64,000 nucleotides of DNA from Gallaecimonas sp045291545 (GTDB lineage Bacteria > Pseudomonadota > Gammaproteobacteria > Enterobacterales > Gallaecimonadaceae). A program made the position numbers and the translations under genes. Where the stretch lies: NCBI RefSeq assembly GCF_045291545.1, contig NZ_CP149514.1, forward strand, positions 2,666,001 to 2,730,000, read 5' to 3'. Of this stretch, positions 41,743 to 50,773 are shown piece by piece. The notes under the pieces were generated by a model. It did not search any database. It worked only from the letters and a program-made list of their open reading frames with translations, and was not told where the DNA came from. Position 1 is the stretch's first letter; each line of letters starts with the position of its first letter.

Positions 41743-43355
41743 CCACCTTGCGGCTATATAAGGTATTGAAAACACTGCTCAATCACGGCGTTGATGAGCT
41801 GGTGCCACGGCGCCTGTGGCCTTGGTATATGCGCCTTTGGCGGCTGTCTTTGTTCTGGATCCCCAACCGCCACAAGAAAACGCCCCGTGGGGCGCGGCTA
41901 CGCCTGGCGTTTGAAGCGCTGGGGCCGGTTTACATCAAATTCGGGCAGATGCTTTCTACCCGCCGCGACCTGCTACCAGAAGACATGGCAGCAGAGCTGA
42001 CCCGGCTGCAAGACAAGGTGCCGCATTTCCCCGGTAAAGCGGCGCGGGCCAGTATCGAGCAGTCACTGGGTGGCCCGCTGGAAAACTGGTTCAGTGATTT
42101 TGACGAACAGCCACTGGCGTCAGCATCCATTGCCCAGGTCCATACCGCCCGCCTCAAAGACAGCGGCCAGGATGTGGTGTTGAAAGTCATCCGCCCCGGC
42201 ATTCGCAAGATCATGGAAGCTGACGCCGGGCTGATGAACACCTTTGCCGCCATTGCCGCCAAAGTGCTGCCAGACGGGCGCCGCCTGAAACCCAAAGAAG
42301 TGGTTCGGGAATACCAGAAAACCCTGTTCGACGAGCTGGACTTGATGCGCGAGGCTGCCAATGCCATTCAGCTGCGGCGCAACTTCGAAGGTTCCGATTC
42401 ACTCTATGTGCCGGAAGTCTATTCCGATCTGTGCCGCAAGCGGCTGCTGGTGATGGAACGGATCTACGGTATTCCGGTGGCCGACGTCGCTACCTTGCGC
42501 CAGCACGGCGTCAATCTGGAAAGGCTGGCGGAAAAAGGCGTAGAGGTGTTTTTCACGCAGGTTTTTCGCGATTCGTTTTTCCATGCCGATATGCACCCGG
42601 GTAATATCTTTGTGTCTTATGACAACCCGCAAAATCCGCAATATATCGGTATTGACTGCGGCATTGTCGGCACGCTGGCCAAGGAAGATAAACGCTATCT
42701 GGCAGAAAATTTCGTGGCCTTTTTCAATCGCGATTACCGCAAGGTGGCACAACTGCACGTGGATTCCGGCTGGGTGCCCTATGACACCAGTATCGACGAA
42801 TTTGAAATGGCCATTCGTACCGTCTGCGAGCCGATTTTTGAAAAGCCGCTGGCAGAAATTTCCTTTGGCCAGGTTTTGGTAAACCTCTTTAACACCGCCC
42901 GGCGCTTCAATATGGAAGTGCAGCCGCAACTGGTGTTACTGCAAAAAACCCTGCTTTACATTGAAGGGCTGGGCCGCCAGCTCTATCCGCAGCTGGATCT
43001 GTGGAAAACAGCCAAACCCTTTTTGGAAGACTGGCTGAAAGAACAGATGGGCCCGAAAGCGATGTTGCGGCAGATAAAATCCAACCTGCCGTTCTGGGGC
43101 GAGAAACTGCCGGAACTGCCGGATCTGCTTTATGACAACCTGCGCCTGGCCCGGCAATGGCAGCAGCAAGCCAGCCTGCGCCACCAGCAGGCCGAGCAGC
43201 AGCAACAGCGTCAACGCCAACAGCAAAGCTGGCAATTACTGGCAGTCACCTTGCTGATCGGTGCCGCTATATTACTGGGCAAAACACTGTGGTACTGGCC
43301 AACGCTGGCTGCTCTGGCTGGCATAGGTGCCTGGATAAAGGCGCTGCGAAATTAA
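41739..43355 (+). CDS. ubiB: Ubiquinone biosynthesis kinase-like protein UbiB
   Basis: The 538-residue protein has a KxGQ motif (YIKFGQMLSTRRDLLP), a UbiB/ABC1 kinase-like domain with an atypical Ala-rich loop (ASASIAQVHTARL), and the FFHADMHPGNIF and DCGIVG catalytic motifs. Two membrane segments near the C-terminus (about 490-535) follow a Gln-rich coiled coil. UbiB supports ubiquinone synthesis, probably by handling hydrophobic intermediates with ATPase activity. It overlaps ubiJ by 4 nt. Confidence 0.95.
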   Translation: MTTLRLYKVLKTLLNHGVDELVPRRLWPWYMRLWRLSLFWIPNRHKKTPRGARLRLAFEALGPVYIKFGQMLSTRRDLLPEDMAAELTRLQDKVPHFPGKAARASIEQSLGGPLENWFSDFDEQPLASASIAQVHTARLKDSGQDVVLKVIRPGIRKIMEADAGLMNTFAAIAAKVLPDGRRLKPKEVVREYQKTLFDELDLMREAANAIQLRRNFEGSDSLYVPEVYSDLCRKRLLVMERIYGIPVADVATLRQHGVNLERLAEKGVEVFFTQVFRDSFFHADMHPGNIFVSYDNPQNPQYIGIDCGIVGTLAKEDKRYLAENFVAFFNRDYRKVAQLHVDSGWVPYDTSIDEFEMAIRTVCEPIFEKPLAEISFGQVLVNLFNTARRFNMEVQPQLVLLQKTLLYIEGLGRQLYPQLDLWKTAKPFLEDWLKEQMGPKAMLRQIKSNLPFWGEKLPELPDLLYDNLRLARQWQQQASLRHQQAEQQQQRQRQQQSWQLLAVTLLIGAAILLGKTLWYWPTLAALAGIGAWIKALRN

Positions 43356-43359
43356 CCAT

Positions 43360-43371
43360 GAGGCGTATAAT
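43360..43371 (+). promoter_or_regulatory. Possible promoter -10 of the tat operon
   Basis: A TATAAT at 43366-43371 lies 30 bp before the tatA start, within the short gap after ubiB. No good -35 hexamer is at the right distance, so the promoter assignment is tentative. Confidence 0.35.
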
Positions 43372-43400
43372 GACGCCCAAACAATGTGCAAGGACATCCC

Positions 43401-43655
43401 ATGGGTAATATCGGTTTCTGGCAACTTCTGATCCTGCTGGCAGTGGTATTGGTCATTTTTGGCACCAAACGCTTCAAAAATATCGGTTCCGATCTCGGCG
43501 ACGCCATCAAAGGCTTCAAAAAAGCCATGCGTGACGATGACAAGGATGAAGACAAAGCCTCACTGCAGGAGCAAAAGCCCGACGCGCAGTTCACCGACAC
43601 GCCAAACGAAGAACAAAACAAAGAAAAACAGAAGGCTGACAAGGACCCGCACTGA
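43401..43655 (+). CDS. tatA: Twin-arginine translocase subunit TatA
   Basis: The 84-residue protein has one N-terminal TM (residues 4-20), a FGTKRFKNIGSDLGDAIKGFKKAM amphipathic helix and an acidic/charged tail rich in Glu, Lys and Asp. TatA forms the pore-like part of the Tat translocon for folded proteins. The start at 43401 gives the family N-terminus MGNIGFWQLL. It overlaps tatB by 1 nt. Confidence 0.95.
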   Translation: MGNIGFWQLLILLAVVLVIFGTKRFKNIGSDLGDAIKGFKKAMRDDDKDEDKASLQEQKPDAQFTDTPNEEQNKEKQKADKDPH

Positions 43656-43975
43656 TGTTTGACATCGGCTTCTGGGAACTGCTGTTGCTGGCCGTGGTGG
43701 CACTGGTGGTGCTGGGGCCGGAGCGCATGCCGGCGGCTGCCCGAACCCTCGGCCGTTGGGTGCGTACAATCAAGGGCATGGCCCGGCAGGTGCAGGACGA
43801 GCTGGAACGGGAGCTGGAGAGCCAACAGCGCAATGACAGCATGAAAAAAGCCGACCAGCTGGGGGCCGAAAATCTGTCAGCTGAACAACGTCAGCAAGTC
43901 GATGAGATGAAACGCAGCGCCGAAGAGCTGGACCGCCCCTACGCCAACAAGGACAAGCCTGAGCACCATGACTGA
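43655..43975 (+). CDS. tatB: Twin-arginine translocase subunit TatB
   Basis: This 106-residue protein has an N-terminal TM and the TatB motif FDIGFWELLLLAVVALVVLGPERMP, followed by a charged amphipathic helix. With TatC it forms the receptor for twin-arginine signal peptides. Its tail is shorter than in E. coli (171 aa) but functional relatives vary. The end overlaps tatC by 8 nt. Confidence 0.95.
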   Translation: MFDIGFWELLLLAVVALVVLGPERMPAAARTLGRWVRTIKGMARQVQDELERELESQQRNDSMKKADQLGAENLSAEQRQQVDEMKRSAEELDRPYANKDKPEHHD

Positions 43976-44702
43976 CATGCCACTACTGCACCACCTGCTG
44001 GAGCTGCGCAGCCGTCTGCTGCGGGCACTGACGGCAGTAGGGCTGGTTCTGCTGGTACTGGTGTTCTTTGCCAAGGATCTCTACCACCACCTGGCATTAC
44101 CGTTGATAGCGCAATTGCCCAAGGGCAGTTCAATGATTGCCACCGACGTCACCTCGCCATTTTTCACGCCCTTCAAGTTGGCACTGGTGCTGTCTTTTTT
44201 TGTGGCCATGCCGGCGGTGCTGTATCAGATCTGGGCCTTCGTTGCGCCGGGCTTGTACCGCCAGGAAAAGCGGCTGGTGGCACCGCTACTGCTGGCCAGT
44301 AGCTTACTGTTTTATGCCGGCATCGCTTTTGCCTACTATGTTGTTTTTCCGGTCATTTTTGCGTTTTTCACGTCTGTGGCACCGGCCGGTGTGACCATTG
44401 CCACGGATATTGCCAGCTACCTGGATTTTGTTCTAAAGCTGTTTTTTGCCTTCGGCCTGGCCTTTGAGATCCCCATTATTGTGATGCTGCTGTGCTATAG
44501 CGGCATCACCGATATTCAAACGCTGTCAGCCAAACGCCCTTATGTCATTGTTATTGCCTTTGCACTGGGCATGCTGCTGACCCCCCCTGATGTCATCTCA
44601 CAAACCCTGCTGGCCGTTCCAATGTGGCTGCTGTATGAATCCGGGCTCCTGATGGCCCGGCTGCTGCTGCCAAAGCGCCCAGCCAACGAGGAAAGCTCAT
44701 GA
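43968..44702 (+). CDS. tatC: Twin-arginine translocase subunit TatC
   Basis: The 244-residue protein has six membrane segments and conserved features: the LLELRSRLLRAL N-terminus, FFTPFKLALVLSFFVAMPAVLYQIWAFVAPGLY, and YLDFVLKLFFAFGLAFEIPI. TatC recognises the twin-arginine signal peptide. Its stop overlaps the next start by 4 nt. Confidence 0.96.
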   Translation: MTDMPLLHHLLELRSRLLRALTAVGLVLLVLVFFAKDLYHHLALPLIAQLPKGSSMIATDVTSPFFTPFKLALVLSFFVAMPAVLYQIWAFVAPGLYRQEKRLVAPLLLASSLLFYAGIAFAYYVVFPVIFAFFTSVAPAGVTIATDIASYLDFVLKLFFAFGLAFEIPIIVMLLCYSGITDIQTLSAKRPYVIVIAFALGMLLTPPDVISQTLLAVPMWLLYESGLLMARLLLPKRPANEESS

Positions 44703-45208
44703 AACGCTTGGTTCTGCCCCTGCTGTTACTGGCCTTTGGTGCCAATGCTTCCGTACAAGACAAACTGGCCCAGTGTGCCCAGCTCACTGACAACGGTCTG
44801 CGCCTGGCCTGCTACGACGCCCTGGCCAAACAGGTAAAAAGTGGTGAACCGGCGCCGGTAGCGAAGGGCGCCAGCCAGCAAACCAGCAAAGCCATTGGCC
44901 GTCCAGAAGTGGTCGCTACCACCGAAGACATGAAGGCCCGTGCCGCCGCCAACTTTGGTATGGAAGAGAAAGTACAGGAAAAACAGAGCCTGGATCAGAT
45001 CACCGCGGTAGTGGTGAGCATCAAGAAAAACCCCTACGGGCGCCTTACCGTGGTGCTGAACAACGACCAGGTCTGGCAACAAATCAGCGGCGGTTACAGC
45101 GGCATCCGTAGCGGCGACAAAGTGATCCTGAAAAAGGGCATTTTTGGCGCTGTTTACATGCGTAAAGACGGTGAAAACCGTAGCATCAGCGTTAAGCGTG
45201 AGAAGTAA
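44699..45208 (+). CDS. Exported protein of unknown function between tatC and tatD
   Basis: The 169-residue protein has a signal peptide (1-17), then an N-terminal motif CAQLTDNGLRLACYDALAKQ (two Cys around a short helix) and a C-terminal beta-rich domain ending GDKVILKKGIFGAVYMRKDGENRSISVKRE. This architecture recurs in proteobacterial proteins of unknown function. It overlaps tatC and tatD by 4 nt and 1 nt, so it is translated with them. Confidence 0.75.
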   Translation: MKRLVLPLLLLAFGANASVQDKLAQCAQLTDNGLRLACYDALAKQVKSGEPAPVAKGASQQTSKAIGRPEVVATTEDMKARAAANFGMEEKVQEKQSLDQITAVVVSIKKNPYGRLTVVLNNDQVWQQISGGYSGIRSGDKVILKKGIFGAVYMRKDGENRSISVKREK

Positions 45209-45993
45209 TGCTGTGCGATATCGCCATTAACCTGACTGACAGCGCCTTTGACGCCGATCGCCAGCAGGTTGTGGCCGCAGCGCGGGCAGCAGGAGTCAGG
45301 CAACTGATCATTACCGGCACCAGCGTTACTGAAAGTCAGGCGGCCTGCACACTGGCCAGTGGCCAGCCGGGGCTTTACGCCACCGCCGGCGTACACCCCC
45401 ATTACGCTAAAGATGCCGGTGCCGACTTCATCAGCGAATTGCGGCAACTGGCCGCTCATCCCGCGGTGGTGGCCATTGGCGAATGTGGCCTGGATTTTTT
45501 CCGGGATCTGTCACCCCGGCCGGTACAAGAAGCGGTTTTTAGCGCTCAACTGGCACTGGCCGGGGAGCTGAATATGCCGGTGTTGCTGCATGAACGGGAC
45601 GCTGCCGAGCGCCAATGCGCCATTGTCAGTCAGTACCGGCATCGTTTACCCGGCGCTGTTGCCCACTGCTTTACCGGTGACGAAGCCACTTTGCGCCGCT
45701 ACTTGGAGCTGGATCTATACATCGGTATCACCGGCTGGATCTGCGATGAACGCCGCGGCCGCCATCTGCAGCAGCTGGTCAAATTGATCCCGGACGACCG
45801 GCTACTGCTTGAAACCGATGCACCTTACCTTATTCCACGGGATCTGAAACTCAAAAGCCGGCGAAACGAACCCCGTTATCTGCCTCATATTCTTGCCACC
45901 GTTGCCCGCTGCCGCGGGCAGGACAGCACTCAGCTTGGCGCCATGGTAGCAGCCAACAGCCAGCGTTTGTTTGCCTTGGCGGAGCAGCCATAA
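45208..45993 (+). CDS. tatD: TatD-family metal-dependent DNase
   Basis: The 261-residue TIM-barrel hydrolase has the family motifs: DIAINLTD (replacing the usual DxHxH), AGVHPHYAK, IGECGLDF, HERDA, HCFTG and the metal-binding ETDAPYLIPR. TatD enzymes have 3'-5' exonuclease activity and act in DNA repair or turnover. Despite the name it is not needed for Tat export. Confidence 0.92.
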   Translation: MLCDIAINLTDSAFDADRQQVVAAARAAGVRQLIITGTSVTESQAACTLASGQPGLYATAGVHPHYAKDAGADFISELRQLAAHPAVVAIGECGLDFFRDLSPRPVQEAVFSAQLALAGELNMPVLLHERDAAERQCAIVSQYRHRLPGAVAHCFTGDEATLRRYLELDLYIGITGWICDERRGRHLQQLVKLIPDDRLLLETDAPYLIPRDLKLKSRRNEPRYLPHILATVARCRGQDSTQLGAMVAANSQRLFALAEQP

Positions 45994-46003
45994 GGAGTTA
46001 CTG

Positions 46004-47014
46004 ATGTCTTTTCGTGCCACCTTTCCCCATACCCGCCTGCGCCGCATGCGCAAAGACGATTTTAGCCGCCGACTGATGGCAGAAAACCGGCTCAGCGTTG
46101 ATGATCTGATCCTGCCGGTGTTCGTACTGGAAGGTAATAACCGCCGCGAAGCGGTGGCTTCCATGCCGGGTGTGGAGCGGTTATCTATCGATTTACTGCT
46201 GGCCGAGGCGGCCGAGCTGGTAGCGCTGGGGATCCCAGCGCTGGCGCTGTTTCCAGTCACGCCACCCGAAGCCAAGTCCTTGCTGGCAGAAGAAGCCTAC
46301 AATGCCGACGGGTTGGCGCAAAAAGCGACCCGGGCCCTTAAAGAGCAGTTCCCGCAGCTGGGCGTGATCACCGACGTAGCGCTGGACCCGTTCACCACCC
46401 ATGGCCAGGACGGCATCATCGATGACGACGGCTATGTGCTCAATGACATTACCACCGAGGTGCTGGTCAAACAGGCGCTGAGCCATGCTGAAGCCGGTGC
46501 TGATATTGTCGCCCCGTCAGACATGATGGATGGGCGTATTCAGGCCATTCGTGACGCCTTGGAAGCCGCTGGCCACGTCAACGTGCGGATTCTCGCCTAT
46601 TCCGCCAAGTATGCCTCGGCCTTTTATGGCCCGTTTCGTGACGCTGTCGGCTCAGCCGGTAACCTCAAGGGCGGTAATAAGAAAACCTACCAGCAAGATC
46701 CTGCGAACAGTGATGAAGCCTTGCAGGAAGTGGCACAGGATTTGGCCGAAGGGGCCGACATGGTGATGGTGAAGCCCGGCATGCCCTACCTGGACGTTGT
46801 GCGCCGGGTCAAAGACACCTTCAAGGTGCCAACCTTCGCTTATCAGGTCTCTGGTGAGTACGCCATGCAGATGGCAGCCATCCAGAATGGCTGGCTGAGT
46901 GAACGGGAAGTGATCCTCGAGTCACTGCTGTGTTTCAAGCGGGCCGGGGCCGATGGCATTCTCACCTACTTTGCCAAACAGGCGGCGCAATGGTTAAACG
47001 AGCCTTCGCTTTAA
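46004..47014 (+). CDS. hemB: Delta-aminolevulinic acid dehydratase (porphobilinogen synthase)
   Basis: The 336-residue enzyme condenses two 5-aminolevulinates to porphobilinogen in heme synthesis. Both active-site lysines are visible: one in ILAYSAKYASAFYGPFR, the other in MVMVKPGMPYLD. The metal-binding region DVALDPFTTHGQDG lacks the cysteine cluster of zinc-type enzymes, suggesting a Mg-type enzyme. The ATG at 46004 follows AAGGAG. Confidence 0.95.
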   Translation: MSFRATFPHTRLRRMRKDDFSRRLMAENRLSVDDLILPVFVLEGNNRREAVASMPGVERLSIDLLLAEAAELVALGIPALALFPVTPPEAKSLLAEEAYNADGLAQKATRALKEQFPQLGVITDVALDPFTTHGQDGIIDDDGYVLNDITTEVLVKQALSHAEAGADIVAPSDMMDGRIQAIRDALEAAGHVNVRILAYSAKYASAFYGPFRDAVGSAGNLKGGNKKTYQQDPANSDEALQEVAQDLAEGADMVMVKPGMPYLDVVRRVKDTFKVPTFAYQVSGEYAMQMAAIQNGWLSEREVILESLLCFKRAGADGILTYFAKQAAQWLNEPSL

Positions 47015-47079
47015 TAATCCTTTAAGATAGGCCCGCCATTATGGCGTGTTATCCCTTTTAAACCCTTTCGAGGCTGTTG

Positions 47080-47799
47080 ATGAAACTGTCCGTCGTGATT
47101 CCTGCCAAAAATGAGGCAGATAACTTGCCGGGGCTGCTGGCCGAAATTGCTGCCAGCCTGCAGGAGCAAGCTTTTGAAGTCATCGTCATTGACGATGCAT
47201 CCGAAGACAACAGCTGGGCGCTGCTCAACGAACTCAAACAACAATATCCGTGGCTCAGAGCCCTGCGCTTTGCCCGTTCCTGTGGCCAGAGCACAGCCAT
47301 CTGGCACGGCGGCCGCGCCGCCCTTGGCGATTATGTCGTAACCATTGATGGTGATGGTCAGAATGACCCGGCTGATATTCCGGCCCTGCTGGCCACCGCC
47401 GAAGCCGCACAAGGCAACTCGTTGTTGTGTGTTTGCGGTATTCGTACCCGCCGTAACGACAGCTGGGGCAAACTGATGATGTCGCGCATCGCCAATGGTG
47501 TACGCCGCCGACTGCTCAATGATGACGTTGTTGATACCGGTTGTGGCCTGAAACTGATCAGCCGCGAGCTGTTCCACATGCTGCCGTACTTCAACCACAT
47601 GCACCGTTATTTCCCAGCCTTATCCAAGCGTGCCGGAGCCCAGGTACTCAGTCAGTCGGTCAATCACCGTGCCCGTACGGCCGGTACGTCCAAGTACGGC
47701 CTGAATAACCGTCTGTGGGTAGGCTTGGTTGATATCTTTGGTGTGCGCTGGCTACAAAAGCGGGCGAAGATCCCGACGCTGACTGAGGAATTAAAATGA
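47080..47799 (+). CDS. Family 2 glycosyltransferase (DPM1/ArnC-like)
   Basis: This 239-residue protein has a GT2 fold: VVIPAKNEADNLPGLL, DDASEDNS, and a DxD-like TIDGDGQNDP. It resembles polyprenyl-phosphate glycosyltransferases but lacks C-terminal membrane segments. It probably loads a sugar onto undecaprenyl phosphate. The ATG at 47080 is preferred over the adjacent TTG. It overlaps the next gene by 4 nt. Confidence 0.85.
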   Translation: MKLSVVIPAKNEADNLPGLLAEIAASLQEQAFEVIVIDDASEDNSWALLNELKQQYPWLRALRFARSCGQSTAIWHGGRAALGDYVVTIDGDGQNDPADIPALLATAEAAQGNSLLCVCGIRTRRNDSWGKLMMSRIANGVRRRLLNDDVVDTGCGLKLISRELFHMLPYFNHMHRYFPALSKRAGAQVLSQSVNHRARTAGTSKYGLNNRLWVGLVDIFGVRWLQKRAKIPTLTEELK

Positions 47800-48062
47800 A
47801 AGAGAACCTGTGGCTAGCCGTCGGCTTTGCTGGCCAACTGTTGTTTTCTGCCCGCTTCTTGCTGCAGTGGCTGGCCAGTGAAAAAGCCAAGCAGAGCGTT
47901 GTACCGAAAGCTTTTTGGTATTTTTCGCTGGGTGGCTCTTCCTTGCTGTTGTGCTACGCGCTGTATCGCCAGGATCCGGTATTTATTCTCGGCCAAGGAG
48001 CCGGCCTTGCCATTTATCTGCGTAATCTGCAGCTGATCAAGGCGCATGAAAGCAAGAACTGA
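47796..48062 (+). CDS. Lipid A biosynthesis N-terminal (LAB_N) domain membrane protein
   Basis: The 88-residue protein has about three membrane segments and the LAB_N signature QLLFSARFLLQWLASEKAKQSVVPKAFWYFS. Such small proteins accompany polyprenyl-sugar transferases in several bacteria; the fold is of the PQ-loop/SWEET kind. It may help flip or bind lipid-linked sugar, which is inference. It overlaps the next gene by 17 nt. Confidence 0.85.
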   Translation: MKENLWLAVGFAGQLLFSARFLLQWLASEKAKQSVVPKAFWYFSLGGSSLLLCYALYRQDPVFILGQGAGLAIYLRNLQLIKAHESKN

Positions 48063-49689
48063 ATACCGTTTGGGTTGGCTACTGCTAATCATCGTTGTCC
48101 TCGCAGGCCTCGGCCTGCGCTGGCCTTGGCCTGCTGATGAACCCCGCTTTGCTCTGATTGCCCAGGAAATGGTCAATACCGGCCATTGGCTGATCCCGCA
48201 CCGGGTCGGTGAACTTTACCCAGATAAACCACCTATCTTCATGTGGGCCATTGCTGTTTTGCTGTGGCTGAAAGTGCCTCTGAAAGTCGCTTTTTTACTG
48301 CCATCAGCCCTGGCCGGGCTGGCAACTGTGGCTTTAACGGTTGACTTGGCCAAACGGTTATTCGGCCAGGATGTTGCCACTAAAACTCTCTGGCTACTGG
48401 CTTTTACCCTGCAACTGACGCTGCAGGCCAAAACCGCCCAAATTGATATGCTGGTGGTCTTTTGGATCACCCTGGGCACTTATGGGCTGCTACGGCATTT
48501 ACTATTAGGCCCCGCCTGGAGCTGGTATTTCCTCGGCTTTGCCGCCGCAGGCTTTGGGGTGATCACCAAAGGGGTAGGTGTTCTGGCGCTGTTTGCCTTA
48601 CTGCCCCTGTTATGGCGCCCGGATCTGCGAGCCCGCCTGGACAAGCGAGCTTGGCTTGGGCCACTGATGCTGCTGGCCGCCATTGCAACCTGGGGGCTGC
48701 CGATGCTGTGGTACGCCGCCCACAGCGCCAACCCGGAAGCCGTTGCCTATCGCGACAATATTCTGTTTAACCAAACCGCAAACCGCTACGTACACTCACT
48801 GGGTCACCAGGCTCCCTGGTACTACTACATTGCCGAAGTCATTCCGGCCTTCTGGTTACCGCTGTCACTGCTGGCTCCTTTTATGATCAAGCGCTGGTGG
48901 CAGGAAAAACAGCGTCCGGAGATCCTGCTGCCATTAGTGATGGTGGTAGCGATTGTGCTGTTCTTCTCCATCAGCCCGGGCAAACGCGGTGTCTACCTGA
49001 CTCCGGCAACCCCCTGGCTGGCCATGGCCATTGCGCCTTTTCTCGGTGAACTGAGCCAACGCCCTTGGGTTAGGCGGTTATGGCTGGGCCTGATGTGGCT
49101 GCTGACAGCGCTGATCTTAGGTGCTGCGGCACTGCCCAAGGTCTATCACCTGGCGGGTGTCATGGGTGTGCTGTTCCTGGCTCTGTCGGGCGCAGCCATG
49201 GCAGCAGTCTTGCTGCTCAGTGGCAAGGCGCCGCTGTGGCGGCGCTGGGGCATGATGATGGCAGCGCTGTGGATAGGCTATAGCATGCTGGGCACCATGG
49301 CCATTGGCCCCTACCGGACACCTATCGACATCATGGCCAAGGTCGGTGAGCGTATGGGCCCCGATGGGCAATTGGGCCTGGTGCACTTTAAGGAACAGTT
49401 TGCACTTTTCGCTGACCGTCCTGTAGTGCAGTTCGGCTACCACGAAAGCAACCAGCAACAGTTGGCTACCGCCCGCCACTGGCTGACTGAGGCGCCCAAT
49501 AAACGATACATTTTTGGCCCCAAAGAAACCCTGAAAGGCTGTTTTATTCTCAGCCCAAGTGAGTTTATGGGCACCCGGCATGGTGGTGACTGGTATCTGG
49601 TTCAGCTAAAGCAAATGCAGCCAGACTGCGCCGCCGGCGTCAAGCCAGGGCCTATCTATCAAGGCCCGGCATACGGTGTTGGGCACTAA
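48046..49689 (+). CDS. GT39/ArnT-like membrane glycosyltransferase
   Basis: The 547-residue protein has about 11-12 membrane segments and the PMT/ArnT motif ADEPRFALIAQEMVNTGHWLIP with an acidic catalytic-type DE pair near residue 28. It would transfer a sugar from a polyprenyl carrier to a periplasmic acceptor such as lipid A or protein. The preceding GT2 and LAB_N genes are its likely partners. The start lies within the LAB_N frame. Confidence 0.85.
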   Translation: MKARTEYRLGWLLLIIVVLAGLGLRWPWPADEPRFALIAQEMVNTGHWLIPHRVGELYPDKPPIFMWAIAVLLWLKVPLKVAFLLPSALAGLATVALTVDLAKRLFGQDVATKTLWLLAFTLQLTLQAKTAQIDMLVVFWITLGTYGLLRHLLLGPAWSWYFLGFAAAGFGVITKGVGVLALFALLPLLWRPDLRARLDKRAWLGPLMLLAAIATWGLPMLWYAAHSANPEAVAYRDNILFNQTANRYVHSLGHQAPWYYYIAEVIPAFWLPLSLLAPFMIKRWWQEKQRPEILLPLVMVVAIVLFFSISPGKRGVYLTPATPWLAMAIAPFLGELSQRPWVRRLWLGLMWLLTALILGAAALPKVYHLAGVMGVLFLALSGAAMAAVLLLSGKAPLWRRWGMMMAALWIGYSMLGTMAIGPYRTPIDIMAKVGERMGPDGQLGLVHFKEQFALFADRPVVQFGYHESNQQQLATARHWLTEAPNKRYIFGPKETLKGCFILSPSEFMGTRHGGDWYLVQLKQMQPDCAAGVKPGPIYQGPAYGVGH

Positions 49690-49690
49690 C

Positions 49691-49719
49691 AAAAAACCCG
49701 GCTGGCGCCGGGTTTTTTA
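49691..49719. terminator. Bidirectional terminator GT39 / XRE gene
   Basis: A CCCGGC/GCCGGG stem with a TGGC loop is flanked by A6 and T6. It ends both convergent transcripts. Confidence 0.9.
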
Positions 49720-50592
49720 TTATTCGTCGACCTTACCGAGCAAAGCCGCCGCCATTTGGCTGGCCAACCGTTCCCGCTCCAGCAGATAGTAGTGGCCGGT
49801 TTCCCGGCTGCGGCCCAGAAACTCCATACCCAGAACATTGCACAGCGCGTCGGCATCACCCCGGTAGCCGCGCCAAATCACCCCATGAATATGGCTGTGC
49901 CGGGTGATCAGATTCATCAGGCTACGCAAGCAGCGCTCCAGCTGGGTATCGCAAAGGCCACCAGCATGGGTCACCATCAGGTAGCAGGGCTGGCCCTTTT
50001 CTGGCAATCGTGACGGCGTCAGATTGCGCACAAAGGCACTGGCGTCTTCGCTTAGCGCCTGGCGGTCCGATTTCTTGATGGGCAGCATCACCATATGTGC
50101 CAGCAGCAGGTCATGATGGCGGATCAGTTGATGGGAGAGCTTGCCGGCCTTATTCAAACGCCGACAGCTTTCAATCATCAAATCGCCATCATCACTGGCA
50201 CCAATCCAGCCGTAGAAGCGCTCAAACTCTGAGATGTCATTTTCACTGACATCAATACCCACTTTCAGATGCTCAGCAACCCGATAGCGATAGAAAAAGG
50301 CCCGTAGTCGCGTCCAGGGTTCTTGTAGCAGGAAAGCATCTGCCAGCTCCTGGACTTCTTCAGTATCGCTGTTACACAAAGTCTGCAGCGGATCGTCCCC
50401 CACCGCGGCAATAATTTGTGCCTGCCGATACAACGACGGCGTTGTCACACCCCGTTCCCAGCGGCTGATGGTGACGGCATCCAGGCGGGAAAATGCTTCC
50501 CGACGGCAGGAAAGATGGTGCGCAAATTCTTCCTGTGACAGTCCCAGTGTTCGCCGCTTCGCCTTAACGAAGGCGGAAAATTCAAAGTTCAT
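49720..50592 (-). CDS. XRE-type helix-turn-helix regulator with long C-terminal domain
   Basis: This 290-residue protein has an N-terminal helix-turn-helix (about 5-75; RRTLGLSQEEFAHHLSC, DAVTISRWERGVTTPSLY). The unrecognised C-terminal part (about 90-290) is mixed alpha/beta and may sense a ligand. It could be a lone regulator; its targets are unknown. The ATG at 50592 is preceded by AAGGTGG; a TTG just upstream is possible. Confidence 0.75.
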   Translation of the reverse strand: MNFEFSAFVKAKRRTLGLSQEEFAHHLSCRREAFSRLDAVTISRWERGVTTPSLYRQAQIIAAVGDDPLQTLCNSDTEEVQELADAFLLQEPWTRLRAFFYRYRVAEHLKVGIDVSENDISEFERFYGWIGASDDGDLMIESCRRLNKAGKLSHQLIRHHDLLLAHMVMLPIKKSDRQALSEDASAFVRNLTPSRLPEKGQPCYLMVTHAGGLCDTQLERCLRSLMNLITRHSHIHGVIWRGYRGDADALCNVLGMEFLGRSRETGHYYLLERERLASQMAAALLGKVDE

Positions 50593-50773
50593 CAACCACC
50601 TTTTGTGCTTGAAGTTTTTATGATTTCAGTGGTGACGCGCTGACCTTAGCCAGCGGCGCTGCTCATAGCATACCAAGTTGTGTGTCGTTATGATGATAGT
50701 CTGATGCGATAAGCCATGGTTATTTATGCTACGCTTAACTTCCCTTTAAAGACATGTTAAGGCTTTGAAAAGC

